Source: Eunapius fragilis (Eukaryota > Porifera > Demospongiae > Spongillida > Spongillidae). From it: 64,000 nt of DNA. The position numbers and the translations under genes are program-made. Location of the stretch: NCBI GenBank assembly GCA_963681505.1, contig OY811975.1:10428230-10492229 (forward strand), given 5' to 3'. Positions 1-9,073 of this stretch are shown piece after piece (the stretch's first letter is position 1; each line of letters begins with the position of its first letter). The notes below the pieces were generated by a model. It did no database searches. It saw nothing but the letters and a program-made list of their open reading frames with translations, and was not told where the DNA came from.

Positions 1-2492
1 CTTCCAGCCCATACCAAGCCATAGGTACTTTTATCCGAATTGAAGGTAACTTGGATACGATTCGCTCCCTAATTGTTTTGGCCATTTCTCTATCCTTATC
101 TTCCGGTGTTTTGGCATTAATGGGAAATATCAAATTATTGAGGTCTTCTCCATTATAAATTAGGTCTAAAATGTTAGGATCCAGCAAAGCCCTCAATTTT
201 TGGTTCTTCTCCTCAATTGATTCTGTGAACTTAGATTCTTCATCTCGATGTGTTCCTATGACAATGATAAGAGGGGTGTGAGTATTTTGAGTGCACATTG
301 ATCTTAGGCAGTGCTGAAGAATTTGCTCATGGGACAGAGATGATATATACGGTTTACCAAAAGATTTTCCATTTATTTCATAGTACTCAACAGTAGGGTG
401 GTGCGATAGAGCTTCTGACAAATTTAGTACAAAGATAGTCACCGCCAGTGTGTTTTGAATGAAAAAAGGAAGGATATCATGGTACTGCGGTTGACCCCCG
501 CAGTCGATAAACTGGATCCAATTGACACCAAACCGTTTCTTTTTACACAAATCTATTAAAAAGAAATGACAACAAAGTGACCTGCATTTTAAAATCCCAA
601 ATATCATTTACCAGATTGTTGTATGTGATGAATCAGCTCATCTTCAATGGCTGCAGTCTTGATCTGTTGGATGCTGCTATTTTTCGTGGTGTGTAAATCA
701 GTAGGCATGAGGTCAGGATGACCAACAGTGGCTCCATCACTGTGTGCATTATTAACAGTTATCACAGGGAGACTGCTGATGAAATCAGCAATTGACGGCG
801 CCATGGGCACACCCTCTTTGATGGCCCCCCCCATTATACTGAGTAGCATTTGGTTGTCTTCAATCACAATCCAGTCATTACTATTGTGTGTACCACCATC
901 ACCCACACCAACTCGTGAGAATGTGATGGCACGAACAGGGTTGTCAGCCAGCCCTGTACTGACACGTTGCTTTGGAGGGTCCTTTTTCAGTAGGAGGTGT
1001 TTGAGATGTGTCTTTCCTACACCAGATGCTCCAAGGACAAGACACTTAATCACTGATGTTTCCACATACCCCTTCTTCATGGCCTCATCGTAAAGCCTTG
1101 ATACGAGGTATTTCATTAATACACCAATAGATACATTGCACATGCATATGCACACATGAACATACATATTTACAAATGCACAGACATGGTCACACATACA
1201 CAATCCTAAATAGCCCAATGTGCCGCAAAACAACTTGGGCCAGCTATGTGAGTGCACGTACATGTATATGAACAACATATGTACCTTTTTGCTCTGAATG
1301 TAGCCAGACCTGCAGATACTAGTAGTTAAGTACAACTTTATTGCTCCATATCTTACCTTCTACTGTAATCCTCAATACACGCTGACTGACTCCATCAACC
1401 AGCAAGACCTTTCCTCCTGGCAATTGGAGTGTGTCAGCTCCATCAATCAGAAAGAGCTTTTTACCTGGCAATTGAAGTGTGTCTGCATAGGAGCACTCAA
1501 ATGGCATGTCTCCAACCCAATGCCACTTCTGATCAGTGTGTGAAAAGGCATAGATGGCAGAGGTCTTCTTTTCACCGACTCCTCTTCCCCCTATCGCTAG
1601 AAGCACACCATCAACCATGCATACAGATGAGCCAGAGTATGGAACATCTGGAAGCTTCCTCCAGGCAGAAGGCTGACAGGGGTGTGTTGAAGTCTGCGGA
1701 ATGGTACATAGTTGTGTATATGTGTGTTTGCATGTGCACCATGAGTGTGTGAGTGTATGCAGACATCTAAGTAGCTGTTTAGGGTGGGTTCACTGCAGTT
1801 CTGTTGCAACATACAATTAATGAGCCCAGGGACCTATACTAGCCAGAGTTCAAGGTCATTTATATTGCATGCAGCTATGCATACTCAATGGTCAGACTCA
1901 CCAGGTCACTGATATTTATGCACCAAACAGCTGTGTCCATTCCCCATCCTCCCATTACAAAGACCACCCCTTCATGGACCACCGCAGACATGGCTCCACA
2001 TTGCTGAGGAAGTGGTGGCCCAAAGTGCCAGCTCTGTGTGTTACCATCAAACACCTGAACATCATTTAAACGCCTCCCAGCATTACTCCATCCTCCCATA
2101 ACAACCAGACCACCTTCATTAACACTAACTACACAGGAAAACTCACACCCTACTAGCATCTCAGACATGGTGGTCCATCTTCCTTCTTTCCATACCATCA
2201 CCTTTTTACTACACACGCCATCCTTCAAACCTCCTACAGCTAATAAATACATCGCCTTTTCACACACACCTTCCTTCGAATCTCCTACAGCTTCTAAACC
2301 CACACCTAGTCTGGCTCCTACATCAACATCATCAGTGTATTTCTTCATCCTGCTCAGCTCGTAAACAGCTTTACCTCGTCCCCAAACCACCGTACCCTCT
2401 TCCCCCACCTCCACCAGACCTCCTCCATATTCGCTTCTATCACCTTGCTCAGGTACTTTAGAGCAGGTTTCAAATTGCAACGTCAAATTCAT
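1..2492 (-). CDS. Kelch-Roc GTPase gene, copy A (5' part, runs off left edge)
   Basis: Spliced gene on the minus strand. Proposed exons: 2492-1902, 1693-1357, a 25-nt micro-exon 1309-1285, 1096-612, and 552 to beyond position 1; all junctions keep phase and use GT/AG. Exons 1-2 encode Kelch-like propeller repeats (GG doublets and conserved Trp, e.g. VVMGGWSNAG and LLAIGGRGVG). Exon 4 has the Roc P-loop GASGVGKT. Exon 5 has the G3 motif DCGGQ and G4-like motif THRDE, then the start of a COR-type region. Such ROCO proteins are GTP-regulated cytosolic signalling or scaffold proteins; a kinase domain, if any, would lie off the window. The ATG at 2490-2492 opens the Kelch ORF. Compared with copy B, exon 1 is 33 nt longer and exon 2 contains a 48-nt tandem duplication. 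No stop interrupts the visible part, so this may be the functional copy. The micro-exon is inferred from phase only. Confidence 0.75.
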
Positions 2493-2569
2493 TCAGCTTA
2501 AATAAATGGAGAAAATTGGTTATCATTTAATTCACAGACACTACTTAAGTTTAAGGACAAACTGCATAC

Positions 2570-2622
<53 letters not shown>

Positions 2623-3084
2623 CAAAACACACACATGCACACAAATTCACATGACAATAACAACATAACTGATGTTAAACACTAGTAGTCAAAAATGAAA
2701 AGACCATTTATAATTATATGTCCATGCATCCAGCTACCTTGGAATAGCTCTTGATTTCAATTCATTTGACTTTATGTGTAAAAAGTGCTACATACACATG
2801 TGTAGAACACATATACAGATGGCTAACAAACAGCAGGCAAGTTAGCCTTCCACAAACATAATTGGGTAGTCCAGTTTCGCTAGCCCCACTCCCGTGTGTA
2901 GCTGAACGAAATATATAATGTAGGCCTTCTTGGTGGATATTGCAATAGACGGTGTTTAAAATGCACTATTCAAGGCATCAGTTAATTGTACTCTACTGCC
3001 GTGTATTTAGCCTCTGTCTGAAATCTTTTGTGTTATATTTATTGTGATATGCATGCATTAATTCTTTCGATTATTTGTGACACC
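2493..3084. other. upstream flank of copy A with (CA)n microsatellite
   Basis: No gene seen. The first 200-250 bp resemble the upstream flank of copy B (45921-46130), so the gene duplication included the promoter-proximal region. A (CA)n tract lies at about 2573-2634. Confidence 0.6.
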
Positions 3085-3940
3085 TACAGATTTTCATGCA
3101 GATGGGTTTGCTTAAGGTGATCGTAACAGATTGTGGAACAGAATTCAAAAATGAACTGATGGAGCTACTGTGTATTGATCAGAGATTTGCCACAGCATAC
3201 CAGTCTCAGATTTGAATATGCATTGCTTCATACATGCTTGTAACTTGTCACCACACAGGTACTGGTATCATTTCTCTATGCCGATAAATTAGTTAAAACC
3301 TATGTGATTCAACTGTACTAGGCTTTTTTACAAGGACGTATCCGTTTTGATTATAATAATCCAATGGAAGGAATAATATTGAATGAAGATTAAGATTTCA
3401 TCATTCAAATGATGCATAGATGTAGAGAGATATCTTGTGTACAGTGCAGTATATAGCTATGCCTTCCTGTAAAATTAATAAACTATGCCTTATTGTAAAT
3501 TAATTCAATGTTTCTACATTTCAATGAATAGTTCTAGGGCAACTCATGATTCATTAGATGCAAATAGATACTAATGTTTACATATATAAGTATGCTAACA
3601 CATTGCATGTGATACATTCATAATTTCAAACTTTCTTATTCAATATTATTACAAGCCAATGGTTTTATTTAATGACAGACACTAGCAGAATACAAATGCT
3701 AATTGACACTAATAAGCATACAATTAAGTTAATAAACTATGCTTGCAGAGCCAAGCTCAATGTCTGCCACAAATGAATGGTGGACAGGGTGAAACATTGA
3801 AGATTTTGAACCTCTAATGCATATGATAGCTGAGCAGAGGAGGGTAAAACTCAACCTATATCTGAGCCAGAATAAGGTTGTACTGTAACGAAGGCGTCTT
3901 ATTTATGGGATCATTTATGCAATTCTTTTATAAATTGTAG
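3085..3940 (+). pseudogene. integrase relic, 5' portion
   Basis: At about 3095-3205 the plus strand translates to an integrase-core segment around the second catalytic Asp (VIVTDCGTEFKNELM, then ATAYQ). At about 3755-3820 the following PQMNGGQGETLK block appears, matching the region just before the catalytic Glu. The two blocks are separated by about 550 bp of AT-rich DNA, perhaps an insertion. There are many stops, so this is dead. The relic appears to resume at 4140-4216 and, beyond the inserted LTR element, at 9074. The style (TDxGTEFKNE) resembles gypsy/GIN-type integrases; assignment is by motif recall only. Confidence 0.5.
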
Positions 3941-4216
3941 TTGCAATTGGATCCATACCACCGATGTTGAGAAAACCAACGGTTTAGTATAGTACTTTAA
4001 TCAGACTCTCCAATAATGATTGTGCACTGAAATTTATTTGGATACAGTTTTGAATACATTATACTTTATAATCCTCTAGAAACACTGAAGGCAACTCTTC
4101 CTATCCACATATAGATACTTATAAAAGGTACACATGAGAATGGTTATAAAACAATATTGAGAAAGCACAAATCAAATTAGGATAAGAGAAAAAGAGAGAA
4201 AGAGGTGGCAAGATGG

Positions 4217-4399
4217 TGTGACAAGGTGACGAACCTTGCGCTGAACTTACTTTCATGCATAGCTGAATAGGTAGAGTGACCTATATTCAAGAGGGTGTTA
4301 TGACGCTTGCATTTATACTGTGTATAAATATACGAGTAACTGGTAAAAATCAAGAGTTCTGAAACTGAACTTAGAGGGGTAGGGCTACGCTCTATCACA
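4217..4399 (+). repeat. 5' LTR of Gmr1-like element
   Basis: 183 bp, starting TGTGACAAGG and ending CTCTATCACA. A TATAAATA box lies at about 4323-4330, a plausible promoter for the element's transcript. It matches the 3' LTR almost exactly. Confidence 0.9.
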
Positions 4400-4401
4400 T
4401 T

Positions 4402-4419
4402 TGGTGTCAGAAGCGGGAT
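4402..4419 (+). other. primer binding site (tRNA-Leu type)
   Basis: TGGTGTCAGAAGCGGGAT starts 2 bp after the LTR. It reads as the complement of a tRNA 3' end (CCA plus acceptor stem) of the Leu type used by many gypsy elements. The exact tRNA would need a search of the host tRNA set. Confidence 0.75.
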
Positions 4420-4496
4420 CTGATCGTCGGGAAGTCTGCCCGACTGTACTACGGCGTCAAAGGGGAACGGCTGGCCTGATCATCCTTATACGGTGG

Positions 4497-5639
4497 ATGA
4501 CAACACGCTCAGGGAGGAGCTACAAAGTATCAGATATGGCAGAAGCACTTGAGTCAGCGTTAAAGGCGTTGGCGGACGATAGAAAGAGGAGAGAAGAGGA
4601 GATAGCGGCTGAAAGGCGTATGCGAGAAGAAGAAAGGGCTGTTTGTGAGCAAGAATGGATAACGGAGCGAAGACGGCTTCAGGGAGAAAGAGATGCCAGA
4701 GAGGAGGAAATGCAGAGGCGAATGGAGATACTAGTCAGGCTAGTAGAGAGACCCAGAGACGAGGAAGGAATCGGGCGCGGAAAACCCGAGCTGAGCATTA
4801 AATTGGTCCCTCTCTCGGAAAAGGACGATATCGAGGCATATCTTATCACTTTTGAGAGGATCATAGTCGCTCACAAGGTGGACAAGGAACGTTGGCCTCA
4901 ATACTTGGCACCTCAGCTAACAGGAAAGGCTCAGCTGGCGTTTGCTGCTCTTCCAACAGTGGATGCAGATGACTACGAAGCAATCAAGAATGCTATTCTA
5001 GTCCGGTACGATATTAACGAGGAAGCGTATCGCAGACGGTTCCAATCTACAGTTCGGAGCGACGGAGAGACGAATAGAGAACTGGCCGTTAAGTTGATGG
5101 AACTACAACGGAAATGGCAAAAGGGCTGCACGTCGAAGGAGGACTTGCAAGAAATTGTCGGCAAGGAACAATTCTACAAGACTTTGGGGAATACCGAAAA
5201 GAAACTTCGCGTTATGGAGCGTAGTCCAAAGACCTGCGTTGAAGCAGGTGAATTTGCCGACGAATATGAACAGGCGCGATTGCAGGAGCCAGGACAGGAG
5301 AAGATCTTAACACAAGATCCACGAAAGAAGTCGACGCAGGAGGTGCCGTATGCGAAAATGCGGTTTCTGCGGTCTAATAGGGCACTCGACGGAGGAGTGT
5401 CGCAAAAGGCTTTCGGCTTCGCAGCAGTCCGGAAAAGAGAAAGAGAGAACAATGCGCTGCTACCATTGCGGAAAAGTAGAGCACATGTCATGGAGTTGTC
5501 CAGAAAAAAGAGCTTTACTCTGCCAGGGGCGAAGATGTCAGAAAGTAAAAGATACAAGTCTGAACCGTTCTGGATCGGTGGAAGGCCAGACAGTGAAGAA
5601 TATATTGCTGGACACAGCTTGCTCCCGAACCATGGTTAA
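4497..5639 (+). CDS. gag: Gag capsid with SCAN-like fold (Gmr1-like element)
   Basis: Structural protein that would assemble the retrotransposon particle. The first ATG in frame is 4497; the frame is open from 4401 but that stretch is the PBS. An N-terminal charged, Glu/Arg-rich segment looks like a coiled coil (about residues 15-85). The capsid-like region follows: FERIIVAHKVDKERWPQYLA, then LTGKAQLAFAALP, and a block with RRRFQS, KEDLQEIVGKEQFYKTL and CVEAGEFADEYEQAR. This pattern (RFR, EQFL, WV, LAE) is that of the SCAN domain, which is thought to derive from Gmr1-like capsids. The true reading leaves this frame near 5350, where the zinc knuckles continue in frame +1; downstream residues to 5639 are probably not native. 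Confidence 0.8.
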   Translation: MTTRSGRSYKVSDMAEALESALKALADDRKRREEEIAAERRMREEERAVCEQEWITERRRLQGERDAREEEMQRRMEILVRLVERPRDEEGIGRGKPELSIKLVPLSEKDDIEAYLITFERIIVAHKVDKERWPQYLAPQLTGKAQLAFAALPTVDADDYEAIKNAILVRYDINEEAYRRRFQSTVRSDGETNRELAVKLMELQRKWQKGCTSKEDLQEIVGKEQFYKTLGNTEKKLRVMERSPKTCVEAGEFADEYEQARLQEPGQEKILTQDPRKKSTQEVPYAKMRFLRSNRALDGGVSQKAFGFAAVRKRERENNALLPLRKSRAHVMELSRKKSFTLPGAKMSESKRYKSEPFWIGGRPDSEEYIAGHSLLPNHG

Positions 5640-6048
5640 AAAGCGATGGATACCGCAGGAGAGAATGTTGGAAGGGAAAATGGTGTCCGTACGATGTGCG
5701 CACGGGGATACTGAACTGTACCCATTAGCAGATATCAGGATAGAAGTGGATGGCACCCCGATTCGAGTAGAGGCGGCCGTGGCGGATACTTTACCTGTTG
5801 ATGTCTTACTGGGGACGGATGTTAAGCAGTTGAGTAATCTGCTTGGAAGGAGTGTTCCGAGAAACATCACTGATAAAGTTGCAGGTGGAGATGGAATGGT
5901 AGTAGTAACAAGAGCAAGGGCTAGACAAGAACTGGAAGAAGAGATTTTTAGAAGGGGAAAAGAAGTACAGTCAGGTGTACGGTCCAAGGTGCTAAACGAG
6001 GATTCACCACCCGCAGATGCAGATCATGGGTTGGCTTCAGCTCACTAG
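5350..6048 (+). CDS. Nucleocapsid zinc knuckles plus aspartic protease
   Basis: Continues gag in the +1 frame. Two CX2CX4HX4C zinc knuckles at the start (CGFCGLIGHSTEEC and CYHCGKVEHMSWSC) bind RNA. A retropepsin-like segment follows: LLDTACSRTMV, where DTAC is in place of the usual DTG/DSG, then the flap and PVDVLLGTDV, the ILG-like element. The shift from gag is either programmed +1 frameshifting or a one-base lesion. The ORF ends in a single TAG (6046-6048), after which the integrase follows in the same frame, so this stop could be read through or be a mutation. The Cys in the active-site triplet is unusual. Confidence 0.75.
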   Translation: MRKCGFCGLIGHSTEECRKRLSASQQSGKEKERTMRCYHCGKVEHMSWSCPEKRALLCQGRRCQKVKDTSLNRSGSVEGQTVKNILLDTACSRTMVKKRWIPQERMLEGKMVSVRCAHGDTELYPLADIRIEVDGTPIRVEAAVADTLPVDVLLGTDVKQLSNLLGRSVPRNITDKVAGGDGMVVVTRARARQELEEEIFRRGKEVQSGVRSKVLNEDSPPADADHGLASAH

Positions 6049-7407
6049 CAGAAGGCGGAGCAGTTGGTGGCTTCCCATCAGAAGGCAACGTTGGATGACG
6101 ATGGAACTTTGGAACCTCAAGTACCAGATATTACAATGGAGGAGATGAAAAGACTCCAGGAGCAGGACATATCGCTGACTAGAGCTAGCGAAGTAGCTGA
6201 GTCAGAGGAAACGGAGAGTATGTTCTTCAAGAGAGGAGGCCTGTTGTACAGACGGTGGACACCAGCAGGATGCGGAGTAGAAAGGGAGATTGAACAGTTA
6301 ATATTGCCAGAGAAATGCAGAAGGACCGTACTGAAGCTGGCACACGAGATTCCTATTGCGGGGCATCTCGGAAGTGAAAAGACCAGGCAACGTTTACTGA
6401 GGAGGTTCTACTTGCCAGGAGTCTTCAAGGATGTTGAAGAATTTTGTAGGAGCTGCCCTACATGCCAGAAAACTTCCCAGCATAGGGTGAGTAAAGCACC
6501 CTTAATTCCGCTACCTATCATTTCGGAACCGTTCAGTCGGATAGCAATGGATATTGTGGGACCTTTACCCAGGAGCAAGTCGGGAAATCGCTATGTTCTG
6601 GTCATATGCGATTATGCCACACGATACCCGGAAGCGATTCCTCTTCGAAGCATCGATGCCGAACACATCACGGAGGAATTGATCAAAGTGTTTGCACGAG
6701 TGGGAGTACCTCGGGAAATTCTTACAGATCAGGGTAGCAATTTCACATCTCAGTTGCTAGCTGAACTGTATCGATTGCTGCATGTCCATCCAATTCGGAC
6801 AAGTCCCTACCACCCCCAGACAGATGGCTTGGTGGAACGTTTTAATAAGATCTTGAAGGAGATGTTAAGGAAGACAGTGACAGATGGTGGAAAGGATTGG
6901 GATCGAATGATACCCTATCTCCTGTTCGCATATAGAGAAGTGCCACAATCCTCGACAGGGTTTTCTCCATTTGAATTACTTTATGGTCGAGATGTAAGAG
7001 GACCCCTGGATGTCCTAAAAGAAACATGGGAGGCAGGAGCAAGAAGTTATGAGACAGTTCTGAGTTTTGTATTGGAGACGCAAGAAAGGCTGAAGGCGAT
7101 GGCTGACCTGGTGAAGGAGAACTTGGAGAAGGCCCAAGAAAAGCAGAAACACTGGTACGATAAGGGGGCAAGAGTTCGGCAGTTTGAGGTGGGAGATCCT
7201 GTACTGGTGTTGTTACCAACAACAACAGACAAACTCTTAGCACAGTGGCAAGGACCCTATTTAGTGGTGAAGCGAGAGGGCAAGGTGACATATCAAATTG
7301 ACATGCATGACCGCAGGAAAAGGCGGAGAGTGTTCCATGTCAACATGTTGAAAGCGTTTCAGGTGAGGAAACCAGATGAAGGAGTAACTACATGGAAGAG
7401 GTGGTGA
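6049..7407 (+). CDS. Integrase (precedes RT)
   Basis: DNA strand-transfer enzyme that inserts the cDNA. The frame is that of the protease ORF, reopened after one TAG; the first ATG-type start is not obvious, and numbering here begins at 6064. It has an HHCC zinc-binding head (H94, H101, C131, C134) and an RNase-H-fold core with D163, D222 and E258, i.e. the canonical D,D(35)E spacing (TDQGSNF and YHPQTDGLVERF). A GPY/F module lies at about residues 385-435 (QGPYLVV, VFHVNMLKAF). It ends at TGA 7405-7407, overlapping the RT frame by 16 bp in the -1 register. All catalytic residues are present. Confidence 0.9.
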   Translation, partial: QKAEQLVASHQKATLDDDGTLEPQVPDITMEEMKRLQEQDISLTRASEVAESEETESMFFKRGGLLYRRWTPAGCGVEREIEQLILPEKCRRTVLKLAHEIPIAGHLGSEKTRQRLLRRFYLPGVFKDVEEFCRSCPTCQKTSQHRVSKAPLIPLPIISEPFSRIAMDIVGPLPRSKSGNRYVLVICDYATRYPEAIPLRSIDAEHITEELIKVFARVGVPREILTDQGSNFTSQLLAELYRLLHVHPIRTSPYHPQTDGLVERFNKILKEMLRKTVTDGGKDWDRMIPYLLFAYREVPQSSTGFSPFELLYGRDVRGPLDVLKETWEAGARSYETVLSFVLETQERLKAMADLVKENLEKAQEKQKHWYDKGARVRQFEVGDPVLVLLPTTTDKLLAQWQGPYLVVKREGKVTYQIDMHDRRKRRRVFHVNMLKAFQVRKPDEGVTTWKRW

Positions 7408-8648
7408 TGGAAGAAGACTCAGATGTACAATTCTGGGATAAGGAGGTACGAGAACCTACATATACTTTTGGAGAACAGCTAGATGAGGTGAAGCGAAAAC
7501 AATTGCTGACATTGTTGGGGAAACACAAGGTTTTCAGCAAGAAGCCAGGGCGGACGAACATGCGGGAGCATCATATAGAGACGGGTGATGTAAGGCCAGT
7601 TCGGTTGCCGGCATATCGGCTACCTCATGCCTACAGAGAAGATGTAGCTAAGGAGCTGAAGGAGATGGAGGAAAGCGGAATAATTGAACCGTCAGCAAGT
7701 GAGTGGTCTTCACCGATCGTGATGGTGAAAAAGAAAGATGGAAGTCTGAGAATGTGCATAGACTACAGACGATTGAATGCAGTGACGGAGGTGGAAGCAT
7801 ACCCGATGCCCAGAGTAGACGAGCTAATTGATCGATTGGGCAAAGCCAGGTTCATTTCAACGTTGGACCTTACGAAGGGTTATTGGCAGATGCCAGTGGC
7901 TGTTCAGGATCGCCACAAGACAGCGTTTGTCACTCCAGGAGGGCTTTTTCAGTTCAGGGTTATGCCCTTTGGTCTTAGTGGAGCGCCAGCATCGTTCCAG
8001 AGACTAATGAACCAGCTGATAAAGGGTTGTCAAGAGTTTGCTGCGGTTTATCTCGATGACCTGGTCATTTTCAGCACTACTTGGGAAGATCACCTAAAGC
8101 AATTGGGGGAGATTCTAAACCGTATAGGAGAAGCTGGGTTGACGGTTAAGGTTGACAAGTGTCAGTTCGGTATGAAGCAATGTGTCTACCTGGGACATGC
8201 AGTTGGAAACGGTATGATCCAACCAGAAGTAAGCAAGGTCGAGGCGGTGCAATCGTTTGCCAGATTGGAAACTAAGACTCAAGTGAGAGGCTCCTTGGGC
8301 TTAACCGGCTACTACCGGAGATTCATCCCGGATTATGCAACAGTGGCAGCACCGTTGACTGACTTAACTCGGAAGTCTGCACCAAACATAGTGCAGTGGA
8401 GTGAGGCATGTAACAATGCTTTTAAAGAGCTAAAGGACCGATTATGTGGAAGTTCTATTCTGAGTAGTCCAGACTTTTTAAAGCCATTCATTTTACAGAC
8501 AGATGCTTCAGACAGGAGAGCAGGAGCGGTTTTAAGTCAGATCGGAGAAGATGGGGAGGAGCACCCGGTGGGATACTACAGCAGAAAGTTCCAGCCAAGA
8601 GAAGAGCGTTATTCAACGGTGGAGAAGGAGTGCTTGGCTATAAAGTAA
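7392..8648 (+). CDS. Reverse transcriptase plus N-terminal RNase H
   Basis: Copies element RNA to DNA. The RT palm motifs are intact: SSPIVMVKKKDGSLRMCIDY, TLDLTKGYWQ, FRVMPFGLSGAPASFQRLM and the catalytic YLDD (residues 220-223). RNase H begins near LQTDASDRRAGAVLSQ (catalytic Asp about 373) and TVEKECLAIK (Glu). A TAA at 8646-8648 stops the frame inside RNase H. The remainder, 8649-8862, reads on with a further frameshift in a G4A7 run (about 8680-8690): QTDHRSLEWL, then NADILSR. So RNase H is broken twice although the LTRs are nearly identical. Entry to this frame probably needs -1 slippage from the integrase ORF. Confidence 0.88.
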   Translation: MEEVVMEEDSDVQFWDKEVREPTYTFGEQLDEVKRKQLLTLLGKHKVFSKKPGRTNMREHHIETGDVRPVRLPAYRLPHAYREDVAKELKEMEESGIIEPSASEWSSPIVMVKKKDGSLRMCIDYRRLNAVTEVEAYPMPRVDELIDRLGKARFISTLDLTKGYWQMPVAVQDRHKTAFVTPGGLFQFRVMPFGLSGAPASFQRLMNQLIKGCQEFAAVYLDDLVIFSTTWEDHLKQLGEILNRIGEAGLTVKVDKCQFGMKQCVYLGHAVGNGMIQPEVSKVEAVQSFARLETKTQVRGSLGLTGYYRRFIPDYATVAAPLTDLTRKSAPNIVQWSEACNNAFKELKDRLCGSSILSSPDFLKPFILQTDASDRRAGAVLSQIGEDGEEHPVGYYSRKFQPREERYSTVEKECLAIK

Positions 8649-8862
8649 GCTATCAGCGCATTTCGGATGTACTTATTGGGGAAAAAAATTCATGATCCAA
8701 ACAGATCATCGCTCTTTGGAATGGCTTGATCGATTAAAGGAGAGCAACCCGCGTCTGTGTCGTTGGAGTTTATCGCTCCAGCCCTACCAATATGAAGTGG
8801 TACACAGATCGGGAAAGATGAATATGAATGCGGATATTCTGTCCAGAGCAGCAACAACCTAG
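8649..8862 (+). pseudogene. RNase H C-terminal remnant
   Basis: Continues the RNase H after the TAA at 8646. The catalytic TDH segment (QTDHRSLEWL) and the terminal NADILSR motif are visible, but only after a +1 shift at the homopolymer near 8685. It ends at a TAG about 25 bp before the 3' LTR. Without repair the element cannot make complete RNase H. Confidence 0.75.
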
Positions 8863-8877
8863 TTTGTTGCTGGAGTA

Positions 8878-8888
8878 GGGAGGTGGAA
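8878..8888 (+). other. polypurine tract of Gmr1-like element
   Basis: GGGAGGTGGAA lies directly before the 3' LTR, in the position expected for priming plus-strand DNA. Confidence 0.65.
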
Positions 8889-9073
8889 TGTGACAAGGTG
8901 ACGAACCTTGCGCTGAACTTACTTTCATGCATAGCTGAATAGGTAGAGTGACCTATATTCAAGAGGGTGTTATGACGCTTGCATTGATACTGTGTATAAA
9001 TATACGAGTAACTGGTAAAAATCAAGAGTTCTGAAACTGTGAACTTAGAGGGGTAGGGCTACGCTCTATCACA
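8889..9073 (+). repeat. 3' LTR of Gmr1-like element
   Basis: 185 bp, near-identical to 4217-4399 apart from about one substitution (TTTATAC versus TTGATAC) and a 2-bp insertion (CTGTGAAC). Confidence 0.9.

Larger units (their letters stand above)
4217..9073 (+). mobile_element. Gmr1-like Ty3/gypsy LTR retrotransposon (gag-PR-IN-RT-RH order)
   Basis: Full-length element of about 4.86 kb. LTRs are 4217-4399 and 8889-9073, beginning TGTG and ending TCACA. They differ by about one substitution and a 2-bp indel, so the insertion is recent. The likely target duplication is GATGG (4212-4216) / GATGC (9074-9078), 4 of 5 matching; it sits inside an older integrase relic that continues on both sides. 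A PBS follows the 5' LTR and a purine tract precedes the 3' LTR. Coding order is capsid, zinc knuckles/protease, integrase, then RT-RNase H: integrase precedes RT, as in Ty1/copia, yet all domains are gypsy-type. This is the defining feature of Gmr1-like elements. It is damaged at several points (see parts) so probably not autonomous. Confidence 0.9.

Noticed and set aside
728-1093. Plus-strand ORF over the Roc exon (and the same at 44199-44564)
   Set aside because: Antisense shadow of the Roc-coding exon; it is duplicated only because the exon is.
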